DNA from: Parus major
Taxonomy: Eukaryota > Chordata > Aves > Passeriformes > Paridae
Assembly (NCBI RefSeq): GCF_001522545.3
Contig: NC_031773.1
Span: 41,895,494 to 41,959,493, forward strand
Direction of reading: 5' to 3'
DNA length: 64,000 bases
Part shown: piece after piece, positions 12,541-25,208 of the stretch
How the letters are laid out: each line of letters starts with the position of its first letter
Position numbering within the stretch: position 1 is the stretch's first letter
Position numbers and translations under genes: made by a program
The notes under the pieces: generated by a model
Databases searched by the model: none
Seen by the model: the letters and a program-made list of their open reading frames with translations, nothing else
What the model was told of the DNA's origin: nothing

Positions 12541-15500
12541 CAAAAAAAAAAAAATCCCAGAGTTCTTTGGTTCATGCAATATGTATCTTGCTTAAAAATA
12601 TATAAATGTGCATTACCTCAACCAACTTTGTACTCACTTAGCAGAATTTTAATAAGACATGCTGTATAAAACTGTTCTACACTTTTGCTGTCATTTAAGG
12701 ACAATATACACGTTTCATAAATGTTTCACTGTTTATTCCTTAAGGCAAGTACAGGTTGCACTTGTTCTTCAAGTACAAGTTGAATTTGTTTGTGCTACTA
12801 ATAAAATAGATTCCAATAATAGATCATTGGTTTGCATGATAACATAGGAGGAGGAAAACCTCAGGATTTTCTGGTTTCTGATCTAAAAGGCTGATACAGT
12901 AGCTGGAAAACTGAAATTCACTTCAAAGTTTAGATTAAATTAACACTCTCTATTATATGATGCATTAGTTCCCTGTTTTTTCTAATAAAGTGCTTTTGCA
13001 AAGTACAAGATAGGAAGCCTGTGACTACCAGTCATCATCACAGATAAAACATTATGCCCTGTTTGCAAGTAGTATCTTCTAGTAGATCAGCCAATATTGT
13101 TGGATAAATACATGATTCAAGATTTGGCTTCTCTGCTTTTATTTATTTAAAACTGTATCAGTTGACCTAATAGTAAATATTGTGTTCAGAAAATTTGTCT
13201 TGCATATACCTTGAAGTCCTCATAGTTACCGTAAAAAAACAGACATCCCATCTCAGAAATAAAAATATTTAAAAAAAAATTGGAAAGAAGCCTTCTTATT
13301 GATTACCTTTGGTGAATAGAGTAAGATATCTTTCTGTTTCAGTGATGTCATTCACATTTACCACTAATAAGTTGTTCTCAAAACATAAGCACAATCCATC
13401 AATAGGACAAAATACTTCCAGCATGTGGAAAGTTTTCATTCTCTTTTTTCTTGAAGAAAGCTGAGAGCTACTGTACAACAAGTAAATTATGCACCCTTAC
13501 TAGGATCGTAATTTCTTTTTGTTATTGGGTTTCGCAAGCATACAGTATAGACTAGATATGTACACTTCTGACAGCAGAGGAGGAAAAAAGTCAACTCCAG
13601 ACTGCTATGACATAAGGAAATGGTGCTTATATTATCCTGCTGAAATTTTTCCTAGCAAGAATTTTGTAATTTTTTTTCCCTAGGAATCCACATGTATCCT
13701 GTCATTCCCACAATGTTCATCTCTGCCTTCTTTTGATGCCTGAAATTTGACTCTGTGCTAGCTTCTAGGCTAGAGATGCTCACTTATGAATGCCAGAAAA
13801 AAATCTGAAGAATTTTAAAACTTTATTTTTTTCTTTGGCATTGGCAGAAGAAAATGAAAATGAAAACAATTATTTAGATATTCACCATATAACAGGAGAT
13901 CTCACAAGTTCAATCCTTGCAGAGCAAATAGGAATTTAATTTTCGAGGCTACAGTTTTGAAGGTTACCAGCTGACTGTAGGCTCCAACTACTGAATCTGT
14001 GCCTGTTTTCAAAAACGCTGATGTCCCTTTAAAATCCAGCCCCTATCTTCTTAAAGATGAATTTCAGAAATTTCTTTTTATATACACGAGTGAAAAGCCT
14101 TGGAATTTGATCACAATACACATTAGGATGACCAAGGGTGATGAAGATTCTGAAGTCCTTTCTACAGTTCTTATAAGTGAGAACTATTTTAAATCTAACA
14201 AAACAAACCTCTGTTCATCATTTCTCAGAAAGATGACTAGCTGCCCTGGGATAGGAATGGAGTGTGAATGTAGCTCAAACAATGCCTTTTGCCAAGAGCT
14301 CTGGAGGCTGGGCAAGGTAGATAAATACTTGGCATAACCTGAAATTTATCTCTGAACTGTGCTGAGATCAGGAGGAGAGAAAGCTCTATACTCTGGCCTT
14401 TTTAATCATACCTGAAGCAGGTTTTCAGTCAGCAGACAAAGTTTCCATATCTTAATACAGTCATAGAGGTACAAAAATAATTTTGTATCGCAACACAGGG
14501 AAAGGCAAAGTGGGAGAGATTCCACTGGAAGTGCCATACCATCTCATTAAGATGAGATATTTTCCTGAAATAGTTAAACAGAACAATTCTGGGGGGAAAG
14601 GAGAGGTACCTGTGACTAAGATGAAATAGTGAAGTGGCATCAGCATACAGCAAGAGAATTCTAGCTATATTCAGGTCTAACTGAAAGCACTCCATGAAGA
14701 AACTCATGAACGTGATCCTAGGACTAGAATGTTTATCTTCAGAGTGTTTAAATAAAAAGTCAGAGGAATGTGTTTTTCAGACACTTGAAAAGATGCAAAA
14801 AATATTTAGTGTTTTAGGCACATTCCCACAAACTTGTAACATTAAAAGTTCAAACACAATTTCTAAACTTATAGTGATGCATACAGAAAGAAGCATTTGT
14901 CATATAATTTGATATTCGTATAAATGTAATTTTAAGGTTTGCTTGATAGTTGAAACATTATGAAAATTAAAATTGGCAACCTAAGTATTTCAGATTCAGA
15001 CATAATTGTGCCTTACAACTTCTTCGTTTATTTGAGCAAAGAAAACAATATTCTAAAATAAATAAAAAATGTCAGACAAACTTCCCATGTGAAAATTAAG
15101 CTCAATGGAGCTTAAACATACACAGCAAAAGCCAGACTATAAGTCTTAGTACCAATGTGGGAAAGTTCATTCAACAAACTTAAAAGCTTTCTGCTAAATT
15201 TTGTACCCAGTTTGCAAGTTGATTGAAACCTAAGACTGTCATCGCAAATAAAATTGTGAGCATGTGCATCTTCAAAAAGAAATTCTTCTTGACACTTTTT
15301 AGGTCATTTAAACATAAAGATGTTTAACATAAACATAAACAATGGGTTTTTTCTTCTTTGCAGAGGCCTAGATTATGAAAAATAGTCAAGTCAAAAGAAT
15401 CCATATTTTTCACCTACCTCCTTCACATTTCAGTGATACATGATCACATTTCTAATACACATCCATAAACCTTCTTTTCAAAGCTTCTAATTGTCCTGGA

Positions 15501-18500
15501 GGATGTTTAAATACATTGGTCAGAGAGCTCTTCTGTAACTGTTTCAACTGCTGTCCTTGGGCAGTGAGACTTTTGGTTTGCCTACCACCTGAAGGTTAAT
15601 ATGTGTTGACTCATTCTAAAGTTCGAATGCAGCCTTGTTAATTGGAATGGCTTTGAAGAAAAACATTTTGTTTTTCAAACAAAACCAAAATTTAAAAGAA
15701 AGGAAAGCGAAACAATTTTTTAAAAAAATAAAAATTAATAACTAAAAAATAAAAAAACTGACAAAAATCAATATGGAAATGGATAAAAGCTCACCAAAAT
15801 TTGCTGGCAAATAGCTCAAAAGAGGGAAGTTAAAAAAAAAAAACCAGCAGTCAAGCTGAGGAGCCTAAAGAGTGCATATCTTCCACTGAACCCTGGGGCA
15901 GAATTGGGCATGCAGAGGCAGATACTGTGTCACTTGCTAACATAGCTTTTAATTATTAATCACTTTACCTATCTGGGTTCATCTTGATCCTGCAGTTAGT
16001 ATGGAAGGGAAATACCCATCCCTCTCCCCTAGCCTTTTTCAAAACCGAAAGCTGTAGAGAAGAAACGGTTTCCACTAATAACAAGCACTCCTCGTGGCAG
16101 CATAGCAAATGATTGCTGTGTGTGTGAGAAAGGAGAGGGTGTCTGATGCACAGGGATGGTTTTCACTGTTGTCAGGTATTCTCCCAGTTAGCTCTGCTCT
16201 CCCAACCCGTAGTGCAAAATGGACTTTCCAGTTCCTGATGTGTATGTATAGCTAAGCCTGGAACTTCTTATCGTTGTGCCAGCTCAATGGCAGAATGCAG
16301 GTAAAAGTCACATATTTTAACAGCTTCTAGATGGGGCACTGTGCAGGTGTGAGCACACAGCCCCCATCATGGGACTGGCCATGCACTAAGGGCCTGCAAT
16401 CAGTAATCTGCAGGAGGAAGTCTAACGTTACGCTGACTGGGAGAGTTATGGTGAAATCACTGGATTCCTGTGATAAGAATGTGCATCTTAATGGATAACA
16501 TGATACCACATAATTCTCTTTCTTGCTATCTGAATATGAAGAAAGAATGAATATTTAGTTACAGTGGCATAGATAATCCCTTTTGGGCAGTGTTGTGTTC
16601 CTTTGCACACGTGACTTGTTCCCTTGTGAGCAGAGTGTGCTGCTCTGGCAGCTTCAGCCCTAAGTGTAGCTCTGGCACTGACACTCTAACTTTTCCTGTC
16701 TTTTCCATTAGGTTTCTCATTTTCCACCCTACCTGTGGGACAGGCTTTTGGGCAAGTGTTTTGTTTCATGTCGTGCCATTATATTATACTTTAAAGATGT
16801 ATAGAGAGGTTTCTTTGTGTCACACTTCATATAACGTGGGATGATGTTCCATACCTAAAATTGTTATCATTTTTTGAAACAAGTAAATGAATAGCAAGAT
16901 AATTATAGAAAAGCTGTAAAAATGCATAAGTGTTTTTAAATATACTATTGATCAACTGGAGTTTGGCAGATTAAATAGCAAAACTGAAATGCCTTTTCAT
17001 GTCTTAGTCCTAACCCTTATCATCTATTGAAACAAAACCAGAAAGCCTTATAAACAACAAATGAGGTAGTGATCATTTTATAACTGCATCAAGGGGTTTG
17101 CAGCATGACTAATTTAAATGACAGGAAGATAAGATTTCAAGATTTTCAGGAATTTTTTCTTTCATGAAAACATGCAGAAACCTTGCAGTCATTTTGTTAA
17201 GTGAAAAAGGTAAAATCTTCTGCTAGGTCCTGCTGAATAATTGCTGCTCTGTAAAAACCATGCAAGCAAGCAGCAATCTGTTCCTGTGCAATGTGTTCCA
17301 CTCAATATATGCCAGAGGTGCATGTCTGTCTGTACAGATGTGCAACTGGATTTGCAGACCAAGATGATGAACTGAGTACTTTTTCTAGAGTGACAACAAC
17401 AAAACAGATCATTATTTTATTAATCACAGAACCAGAATGTCTGCTACTGTGGTCTTCAGGAAGAAGACTTTTGTTCTTTCCTAACAAATTCTTTGAACTA
17501 AAATGACTGACAAAAACGGCCAAAAGTTAAAAGGTCAGGAACAAGGGGGACAATCCATTCAAACAAACACCAAACAAAACTAAACCAAAACCCAAAAGGC
17601 AGAATTAAAAAGGGTGCAGTGGATAATATACACAATTATGCACAAGTGCAAGTAGTCCACACATTACAGCATGTATGTATGGAACAAAAAACATACAGCA
17701 GGTATGGTTTTTGTTATGGTAAATCCTCTGAGAGCCCTCTGGCTGTGTAGGGTGAGTGGCCATCAGCACATCTGCATTCAGACTCACAGATGTACAGAAA
17801 GGAGCAACACAACTCCTTAAACACAAAGAAATTCCTCATGACTGGTCATGTAAGTGCCACAAAGAGCCCAAGAAATTAAGTCCATGATCAAAATCAAAGT
17901 TCTCAAAGCCTTCAGTGAGTTGCTGCCAGAGTTCACAACTTTTAAATACCTACATCTGTGCCACTAATGCACTTTAAAAGTATCTATACTTCTACTTACT
18001 TACTTCCACTCATGTAAGTCCTGACAAGGCTCAGATGTTTAATCATAGGAATTGGTAGATGTATTCTTTTTTCTTCTTAATCCTCCAACAATGACTCAGC
18101 CTATTCACATCCCTAAATCATAATCCTGAGAGGATGTAGGCATCTTTCAAAAAATGCAAAATAATTCTAAGATATTTTCCTGTCCTCAGAATTCCTTGCT
18201 CACAGTCTGTCTTGTGGGTATTGTGGATTCCTCTCTGAGACATTTTGGATTTCTGTGGGTAAACTGGATTCTGCTGAGTGGCTTGAAGTCTTGAGGGCAA
18301 TTTTAGAGAACAGGGCAGAGTAAATGCCTAATGCCCAGCAGAAACAGGACTTGACATAAAGGCAGCAGAACTTGTGCCAAAGGAAGAAATAAAAGAACGA
18401 GACCTATGGAAAATCAAAAGTCAGTATCAGGGTTCATGTAAGAATCCAAAGAGCTTTGGGGTTCAGGTTTCATTTGGGTACAGAAGCTTTATCTCTTCAT

Positions 18501-18950
18501 GGCCAGTACTCAAACAAAACATTTGGCTGAGGAAATGGATCACTACAGAAAGCAAAATGGCTGAGAAGTCCCTGCTCCATGGAATTACTCTATGACTTTG
18601 GTTCAGTTCTCCAAAACTACCCTGTCCTAGCACCACTTCTGAACATCATAAAGATCCATGCTGTTCTTGGTACATTTTATCTTCACAAAAATCTGGCTAT
18701 CAAACAATAATGAGCTCTCTTGACATTGGAAACTATCTTTATGTTCTGAGATAGATCCTGCTGGCATTTTTTAGCATTATTCTACTGACTTACTGGAGCT
18801 TTATTAATTTAATCAAAATGGATTTTTTTTCTTTTAGTTTAGAAATACATATCTTCTGATAATATATACATACGCACGATTTTGTAAAGGGTTGAGTCGG
18901 TTTACCTGAAATTAGCTGTTTATTTTCTGTCCACTCTGCACACTAGAATT
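12541..18950. other. Long A+T-rich unique stretch, no gene seen
   Basis: Begins with a short A-run (12541-12553). A-rich, unstructured DNA is prominent at 15690-15770 and 15832-15843. An AAACC/AAAAC-rich patch lies at 17560-17600. Open frames such as 13999-14337 (112 codons) are isolated, have no domain and lack flanking splice signals I trust. No transposon or RNA gene recognised. Confidence 0.5.
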
Positions 18951-18956
18951 TAAAAA

Positions 18957-18998
18957 GTACATGAAAATATGAAAATACATGAAAATAAATGAAAATAG
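18957..18998. repeat. Imperfect tandem repeat of ATGAAAAT(A/AC)
   Basis: Four successive copies of a core atgaaaat separated by one to three bases. Short, A-rich and imperfect; probably replication slippage. Confidence 0.7.
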
Positions 18999-21900
18999 TT
19001 ATTTAAGTCAAAAAATATATTTAATTTATTAAAGCAGCGTACATAAATATGAATGCCAAAGTTTAGCAGAAGACAGAGACAATTAATGAGATTAAAGAAA
19101 TCAGTCCCTCTATATGTGAATTCACAGAATATATTTGAAGATCACAGCTTTCACACCTTGTGAAGTTTCTTTGTCAGGTTACAAAAATGTGGTGCGATAT
19201 CCAAAGGCACCTAGAGACCAGCATTGACAGTCAGTACAGTCTCAGAGAGAGAAGTACACAAACATAACTTCTGAAAACAGAATCTTGTTTCTTCTGACCT
19301 GCCTGAATGATACAATTGTGAGCTTTCTTCATTTGGAGGTTTTGTGACGTAGACAAATCATCATTTGTTTTGAGGCAGCAAAGCTGAAAATGAAAAGTTT
19401 TTAATATTACTAAATGGATCACGTACATTTTAGGAAGTATTAGTTACCTCTTCTGAATGATAATATATTGGAGAAATACTCCCACTTTCAACTGGTTGTT
19501 GTTGTCTTGCAAACTCTGTTTTCTAGGACTCAATAGCCATACTGAATTTAAATGAGATATTTTATTTCTAATTTGGATACTGGCAAGCAAAATAATACAT
19601 CATAATGCATTTATTTGAAATTATTTAACTTTGAATTAAAATTTACTCAAGACACTTTAGAAAATAATTAGTATATTTAAAACATTTTGAAAAGGAAGAC
19701 CTCTCACCTAATGAGCTTTCATAGTATGCTATGAGTGATGAAATACAGCTGCTCTTTAAAATAAGGTTAAATACTATAGGGCAGAAAAAAAGAAAAGGCA
19801 GTAACCCACCTAGCAGAATGATATAAGGAAGAACAAAGGTAGAACTGCTAAATCAGGTTCTTTACCTTAATAACATCCCCTCTGAAGCTAAGCTTCTCCT
19901 TCTGTTTGCTATCATGTGCATTTCAGAAATCAACATTCACAGAACACAGAAAAATTTGGATTTCAGCATATGAATCATGAATATTTAATTTTCATTTTTC
20001 ATGTTTTTTTCAAGAACTCTTGACAATTATTTCACAAGATGGATTTTTCCCTAAGTGAAAACAAAAGTCTGCAACAGCTGAAATTGGATATTTGATAAGA
20101 CAACTGCTACAGAAATGTTTGGGGATTCTGCTGTGCAGAAACTTTAGACATGCCATTTCTCAGTTGTGATTCTGCATTCACTAAAAAGACAATTTGCAAC
20201 ATATGTGTAGCAAGACCTATAGAGTCACATAATTTACCCATGTGTAGGTACCAAAGTTGAGTAAGACATAACCCAAAACCTCTATTCAGGTACAGCTCCC
20301 GCAATGTACATTTTTTGTGCACTGAGATGTGGAAGATGGGCCCAGACATGGATTGGTTAAGGATGGGTGAAAATCCTGCAGCTCCTTGACATGGCTCACT
20401 GTCTCACTGCTCCAGCACAGCCAGAGTAGCACAAAATCACATGTAGGGCAAAACACCTTGACAGAGAAGATGCTGTCTATACAGAAAGCCCTGCAGCAGA
20501 GCCTTCTGCTTTGAACTGAGCAATATTTCATCACCCAGAACCTCACTTCGGCAATTTACCCATTCTCTAGAATATATTTATAGTGGTAATTTTATTAAAG
20601 ACTGAGTTCTGTGTCAACTTCTAGGGATGTGCAGCAAATGTGAACTGAAAATCCATCCTTTTGGCTTTGGAAGCTCTGGTTAGCTATTAAGAGAAGTTAA
20701 AGAACATAGGAGTTGAATAGACAGCCTCTGTTTTGATGCACTGTTATAAAATACATCTTGAATTACAGGCTGTTTTTAGTTTAGGCTTTCTGCAGCTTAA
20801 AATTGGCACTAAAGGGCTATAAAACTATATTACAGCTGATTTAGATGAAGCACTTTTATAACAAACTCAGTTTTAGGTTAGCCTGAGTAGAAATAAACTT
20901 ATCTCTCAGTTCTTTCTTTCTGAAGCACTGTGGCATAAGAAGGGACCAGGGAGTGATGTGAGAGCTGGCTTAAACCATCAAGGTGGGCTCACAGCTGCAG
21001 AAGAGGCAGGTCAGCAGCGATCCTCTGCTGCTCCTAAAAAGGCATGTTGTTTATGAAGCTCACAAGTTCATCAGATCTTTCTGGGGCCCTTGAGGTATTG
21101 TATCACAAAGCAGTGTGTTAGAGTAAATCAATATTGCCCCACTCCATATAATAAGGGAAGTAACAACCATTGCAGACATATGGCTTGGTCTTCTGCCTAA
21201 TGCAGGCTGAGAGCTCCCTTCAAAATTTAACATCTCTGTGAGACTTTGACCAAAAAATACTGTAAAACTACGTCAGGCCTCCATTTGGCCCAATGCACTG
21301 TTATTTATTTCTGCTAAAGTAATGCCTGGTAATTGCAATTGGGATAAGGTGTCAGGCAATGCACAGAAGGGCTTGAGTCATCTCACCTAACTTTATCTAT
21401 CCATAGCTTAATATCTGGTTTAAAGTGTTGTCATCAGGAAGAGGTAGTGAGAATAATGTTCAGAGAGCAATTAATATTATTCCAGTCTTAGGCAAGGAAG
21501 ATGATTCATCCCCTGAAGTGTCTCTCTCCCTTTCTCTTTATTAAATGTACAGAGGAGACTGGAAAACTAACTGAAATGAGGCTCTTACTTTTCTAAGGCA
21601 ACTGTATGATGAAATGAGTCTCATCTTATTGCCTGTAAAACTTACAGTCTAAATGAAGTAGACCACAGACAGGAAGGATAGTAATTAGTCTGTTATTACT
21701 GATAAGAACTGATTTCCCTAGAATAAGACAATTTCTTTGCCAGGTGAGTCTTCCCAGGATCCTTTGGCCCTTTCATCACTTTTTTTTCAGGAAATGTCAT
21801 ACAGTAATGTCTAACAAACACAGAAAAAGAGTCCTTCCATTTGTCACCTCCACAGCTAGGTAGTAAGACGGAGAGTTAGCTTTCACAGACATTTTAACAC

Positions 21901-23640
21901 AGTTTCAAATATAACTTGTTCCTTTCCAGGTAAAATTGGTGGAACAGAATGAACTATAGTAACTTGGTAAGTTTATTGCAGTGTTGTTAAACCTTTACTA
22001 TTACTATGTAGGATTTTCTAAGGAGTCTCAAAAATTATTTCCAAAAGGCAGTTTCAGCTACATTGGAAATGAAGGAAAAAGACAAGTAATCCTCTCGACT
22101 CTCTGCTTTCTCATAGAATACTTAAATTTAAAAACACATTTTTTACTATGTGGGGCAATTTCAGTCTCAAAGCCTCACCTGGAGCTTACTAAAAGAAAAC
22201 TAAAAAAAAAAAAATAATTGAAAATATGCAAATTTATTTCACTGACTCCTCAAGAAGACTCCATATGTTTTCAAAAATTTATTGTGTTTTTTTTAATATG
22301 AACAATCACACAACTAAGAGGGGAAAATTTTTCTAAATTGTTGCCTGGCTGCATAAGGCACAATTTGTCATTGAAATAAAACCTAATAAACAATAAAAAA
22401 ATGCATGGAAGTACTTCTCCCTGTAACATCGGACACCTTTGCCAGACAACACAAATTTCTTTATAGGATGTTAGGGAAATTTAATACTGTTGCTGAATGT
22501 CTCATCAAACTACATTTTCAGGATTGAAAAATAGAAGATTGAAAAAAGAATGCTGAGAAGTATTCATAGAAACATGAAAAAACCAAAATTGCTTTATTCA
22601 CCCATGAAAGTGTCTTATCAGTCAGAATGGGTGCTCAAGTATGTGTGCTGAACATATAACTTCATTTATAAAAACAAACAACTTGTAAACAAAGATAGAG
22701 AAATGCTATCAAATGAATGATAATATTATATAAATCAATTGTGTGTCCTCGCCTGGAATATCATGTTCAACAAAAGAAGCTGTAGCAGAAATAGATGGAC
22801 TTGTGTGGAATATGAATGAAAAATTATACTGAAAACGTAGATTTTTGGTGCATGAGAAAAGAAAGATACACAAACAAGCCCACAAAGAGACAACTTCTTA
22901 CTGAAAATACAAATCACTTTCTGGCTTACATAAAACAGGAATTTCCTCCAGCTGTACTTATATTACTGCAGCATTTGTTTTCCTCAAATTGTTTAGTCAT
23001 GTAATTAATGTAATTCAAGACTTCTTGTAAGGGAAGGAATGGGAATAAAATACATAAACAACAAAAATTCAAGCAAATGTGATTGAATATTGAGGTGGCT
23101 AATTTTTATCAGCAACATAGCTTCACCAAGATAATTAAGAACTGTCTGTGTAGTTCATAGTTTACAGGAAGTGTTGTCCAACTCTTTTTGGTCTTAGAGG
23201 TCTGGCCCTGAGTGAAAGCTTATTTTGTCATTTCTGGAACAAGGCTGAGTGCATGTGAGAGGTCTCTGGTAGCAGGAAAACCCATTAAGGAGTATGAAAT
23301 CAGATCATTTCAGTGCTGTTCTCATGGTGTCTCATATTTGAGCATACAAAATGGTGCAATGTGTTTGAGCTTATCCTGGTTTGCTAATATTGGCTAAATA
23401 AGTATCTGGGTATGGAAATATCAGCTTCATCAAGCTACAGCCCAGGGGTGGTTTGGAGGATGCAGGGAGGAATCCATTACAGTCTTTTGCACGTCCCTTC
23501 CCTCAGAACCTGTGACTCACAGCTCTTGTTTTTATTTTCTCCTTCACAGCAGCCAATTTATAGATAGGTGACCTCTGACCCAAATGAAAGCAACTATTTC
23601 TAGCTGTTGATGGCATTTAGCCACAGTCTTATGCTGTTTC
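18999..23640. other. Noncoding DNA, no gene seen
   Basis: Mostly unique A+T-rich DNA. The segment about 21090-21760 is evenly composed and includes AATTGCAATT near 21333 and CAATTAATATTATT near 21469; it could be conserved regulatory DNA, but only comparison with other birds can tell. A strong-looking donor (ccag|gtgagt, about 21743) has no plausible exon before it. An A-run lies at 22203-22214. Short open frames show no domains. Confidence 0.45.
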
Positions 23641-23934
23641 CCTCAGGCAAGAAGTCTCCCAGCTCTGTAGTAAACACTGGTGCTTCTCCTCCAAGCTCTT
23701 TGGCTCTTGCTCACCTGCCCTGGAGCTGCCAGGGGGATCCCAGGCTCCCTCCTCCCGCAGCTGATGGAGCCAGGCTGTGACACAGCCCTGGGGACAGCAG
23801 CCAGCCCGCAGAGCACACGGCACAACCGGTGGGACAGTCCAGAGGCACCCACAGACTGCTCGGGGCTGCTGCTGGACACCTCTCTCCAAGCGGGTTCTGC
23901 CTTCCCTGGGACACTGCCCGGCGCCAAGGCCACC
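23641..23934. other. G+C-rich segment abutting the minisatellite
   Basis: This is clearly more G+C-rich than the flanking DNA and runs straight into the nine-base array. In the plus frame shared with the array it begins with a leucine-rich, signal-peptide-like run, but that start is GTG (23680-23682). The first in-frame ATG is at 23764-23766, after the hydrophobic run. The minus strand is also open here. It may be the founder sequence from which the array grew, or internal sequence of the adjacent antisense LTR element. I recognise no gene in it. Confidence 0.45.
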
Positions 23935-24303
23935 ACACCTGGCACAGCTGGCACACCTGGCACAACTGGCACACCTGGCATACCTGGCACAGCTGGAACA
24001 CCTGGAACACCTGGCACACCTGGAATACCTGGAATACCTGGAACACCTGGCACACCTGGAACACCTGGCACACCTGGAACACCTGGCATACCTGGCACAG
24101 CTGGAACACCTGGCACACCTGGCACACCTGGAATACCTGGAACACCTGTCACACCTGGAACACCTGGCATACCTGGCACAGCTGGAATACCTGGAACACC
24201 TGGCACAGCTGGAACACCTGGCATACCTAGAACACCTGGCACAGCTGGAACACCTGTCACACCTGGAACACCTGGCACACCTGACACAGCTGGCACACCT
24301 GGC
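23935..24303. repeat. Nine-base minisatellite, 41 exact-length units
   Basis: I counted 41 consecutive nine-base units with no insertions or deletions (369 bases). The main unit is acacctggc or acacctgga; variants change one or two bases (atacctggc, acagctgga, acaactggc, acacctgtc, atacctaga, acacctgac). Because the unit length is a multiple of three and neither strand of the unit contains a stop codon, all six frames stay open. The frames spell Thr-Pro-Gly, His-Leu-Ala and Thr-Trp-His on the plus strand, and Gly-Val-Pro, Gln-Val-Cys and Ala-Arg-Cys-type repeats on the minus strand. The Thr-Pro-Gly frame runs from an ATG at 23764 to a stop at 24447 (227 residues). Codon choice is uniform across units (Pro nearly always CCT), which points to DNA-level tandem amplification rather than selection on a collagen-like protein. 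No splice sites or gene context support translation. Confidence 0.93.
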
Positions 24304-24379
24304 CAGGACAGGCTGTGCTCTGGATCACAGCGAGTTACTGCCGGAGCAGGCACGGCAAGGATCGGCCCTGCTGGGACAG
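24304..24379. other. Spacer between minisatellite and LTR
   Basis: A 76-base G+C-rich spacer. If the neighbouring LTR is the 5' LTR of a minus-strand element, this would be its leader, but the sequence just inside the LTR end does not begin with TGG as a tRNA primer-binding site would. A TGGTGTCC on the minus strand near 24392-24399 lies inside the proposed LTR and is probably chance. Confidence 0.35.
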
Positions 24380-24896
24380 TGTTGTTAGAGGACACCAAGC
24401 ATGGGGGAACACCAAGAGTGGGGGTTCCAAATATCACAAGCAGTTAGAGGTTTTCAGGAGGCAAAAAGCCTTTATTTTGGGGTTCTCAACCCTTTTTAAA
24501 AGGTGTTCCGGTACAGGTTTCCTGATTGGTACAAGGAACAACACCTCCCTCATCCCATTGGTGGGACAAGAGAAAAACATTGTCAGAACATCTGTGTCTT
24601 GTTTTGGGAAACCAAACCTTATTTTTACACAACAGTCCGAGAGAACAGTTCCCAAAAGACTTTCCCTTGGGAACAATCAGCCCCTGAGAGCTTGAAATTC
24701 TCTCAGGTTCAGAAAATCATGTCCTTGGGACAGGGGTGTTCCTTGTCCCCAGGGAGGTGCAGACACATACCTGTGCCTGTGCACACACATTGTGCATGTT
24801 CAAAAGCGGGGTCTGGAAAGGATAGCTCTGTTCTCAACCTCCTCTCACAAACCACCAAAAAAAGTGGGTTAGGAGAGCTAAGAAATCACAGCAACA
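24380..24896 (-). mobile_element. Endogenous retrovirus LTR, antisense
   Basis: Read on the minus strand, this has LTR architecture. It starts TGTTG and ends CAACA, a five-base inverted terminal repeat (plus strand 24380-24384 and 24892-24896). Two CCAAT boxes appear on the plus strand as ATTGG at 24525-24529 and 24557-24561, followed on the minus strand by a TATA-like TTTAAAAA (plus 24493-24500). An AATAAA polyadenylation signal follows (plus TTTATT, 24471-24476), leaving roughly 90 bases of U5. The order CCAAT, TATA, AATAAA, U5 is correct for a minus-strand LTR. No second LTR, coding region or clear target-site duplication was found, so it is a solo LTR or the remnant of a truncated provirus. 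The outer boundary at 24896 rests on the inverted repeat alone. The family is not identified. Confidence 0.7.
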
Positions 24897-25150
24897 CCCA
24901 GGGTTTAGTGGAGGTTTTCTTTAAGGGCTGGAGATTCAGTATTTCACTTAGGAATTTTTGGACTGAAATAAAACCTTCTATTTTATTTTAGAAATAGGGA
25001 TAAAACTCCCGTGCTTTAGATTGAGCAAAATTTCATCCAAAAATGTCAGGGATGGCTCCCCCTTATTACAGCACTTAGAACACTGTGATACAGTTTGTGA
25101 GCTCAGAGGAAAATCTGGAAGGAAAACCACTCTCTCTGAACTAATTTTTT
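24897..25150. other. Noncoding flank of the LTR
   Basis: Unique A+T-rich sequence; no repeat ends or coding features seen. Confidence 0.4.
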
Positions 25151-25208
25151 ATTATTATTATTATTATTAATTATTATTACTATTACTATTACTATTACTA
25201 TTACTATT
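25151..25208. repeat. (ATT)n then (ACTATT)n microsatellite
   Basis: About nine ATT/ATTA units pass into about five ACTATT units, a compound triplet/hexamer microsatellite. Likely polymorphic in length. Confidence 0.9.

Noticed and set aside
13999..14337. 112-codon plus-strand open frame
   Set aside because: No domain, no promoter or splice context, length consistent with chance.
21722..21748. Strong splice donor ccag|gtgagt
   Set aside because: The only nearby acceptor-like site would give an exon of about 22 bases; no supporting context.
24383..24399. tRNA-Leu-like primer-binding site beside the LTR (TGGTGTCC on the minus strand)
   Set aside because: Only eight bases match, and the site falls inside the LTR as bounded by the TGTTG/CAACA ends.
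23643..24437. 264-residue Gly-Val-Pro repeat protein (minus strand)
   Set aside because: Same array read on the other strand; begins at GTG inside the LTR and has no gene context.
23680..24447. 255-residue collagen-like protein with an apparent signal peptide (plus strand)
   Set aside because: The apparent first codon is GTG, not ATG; the first in-frame ATG lies after the hydrophobic run. The collagen-like part is a nine-base DNA tandem array that is open in all six frames.
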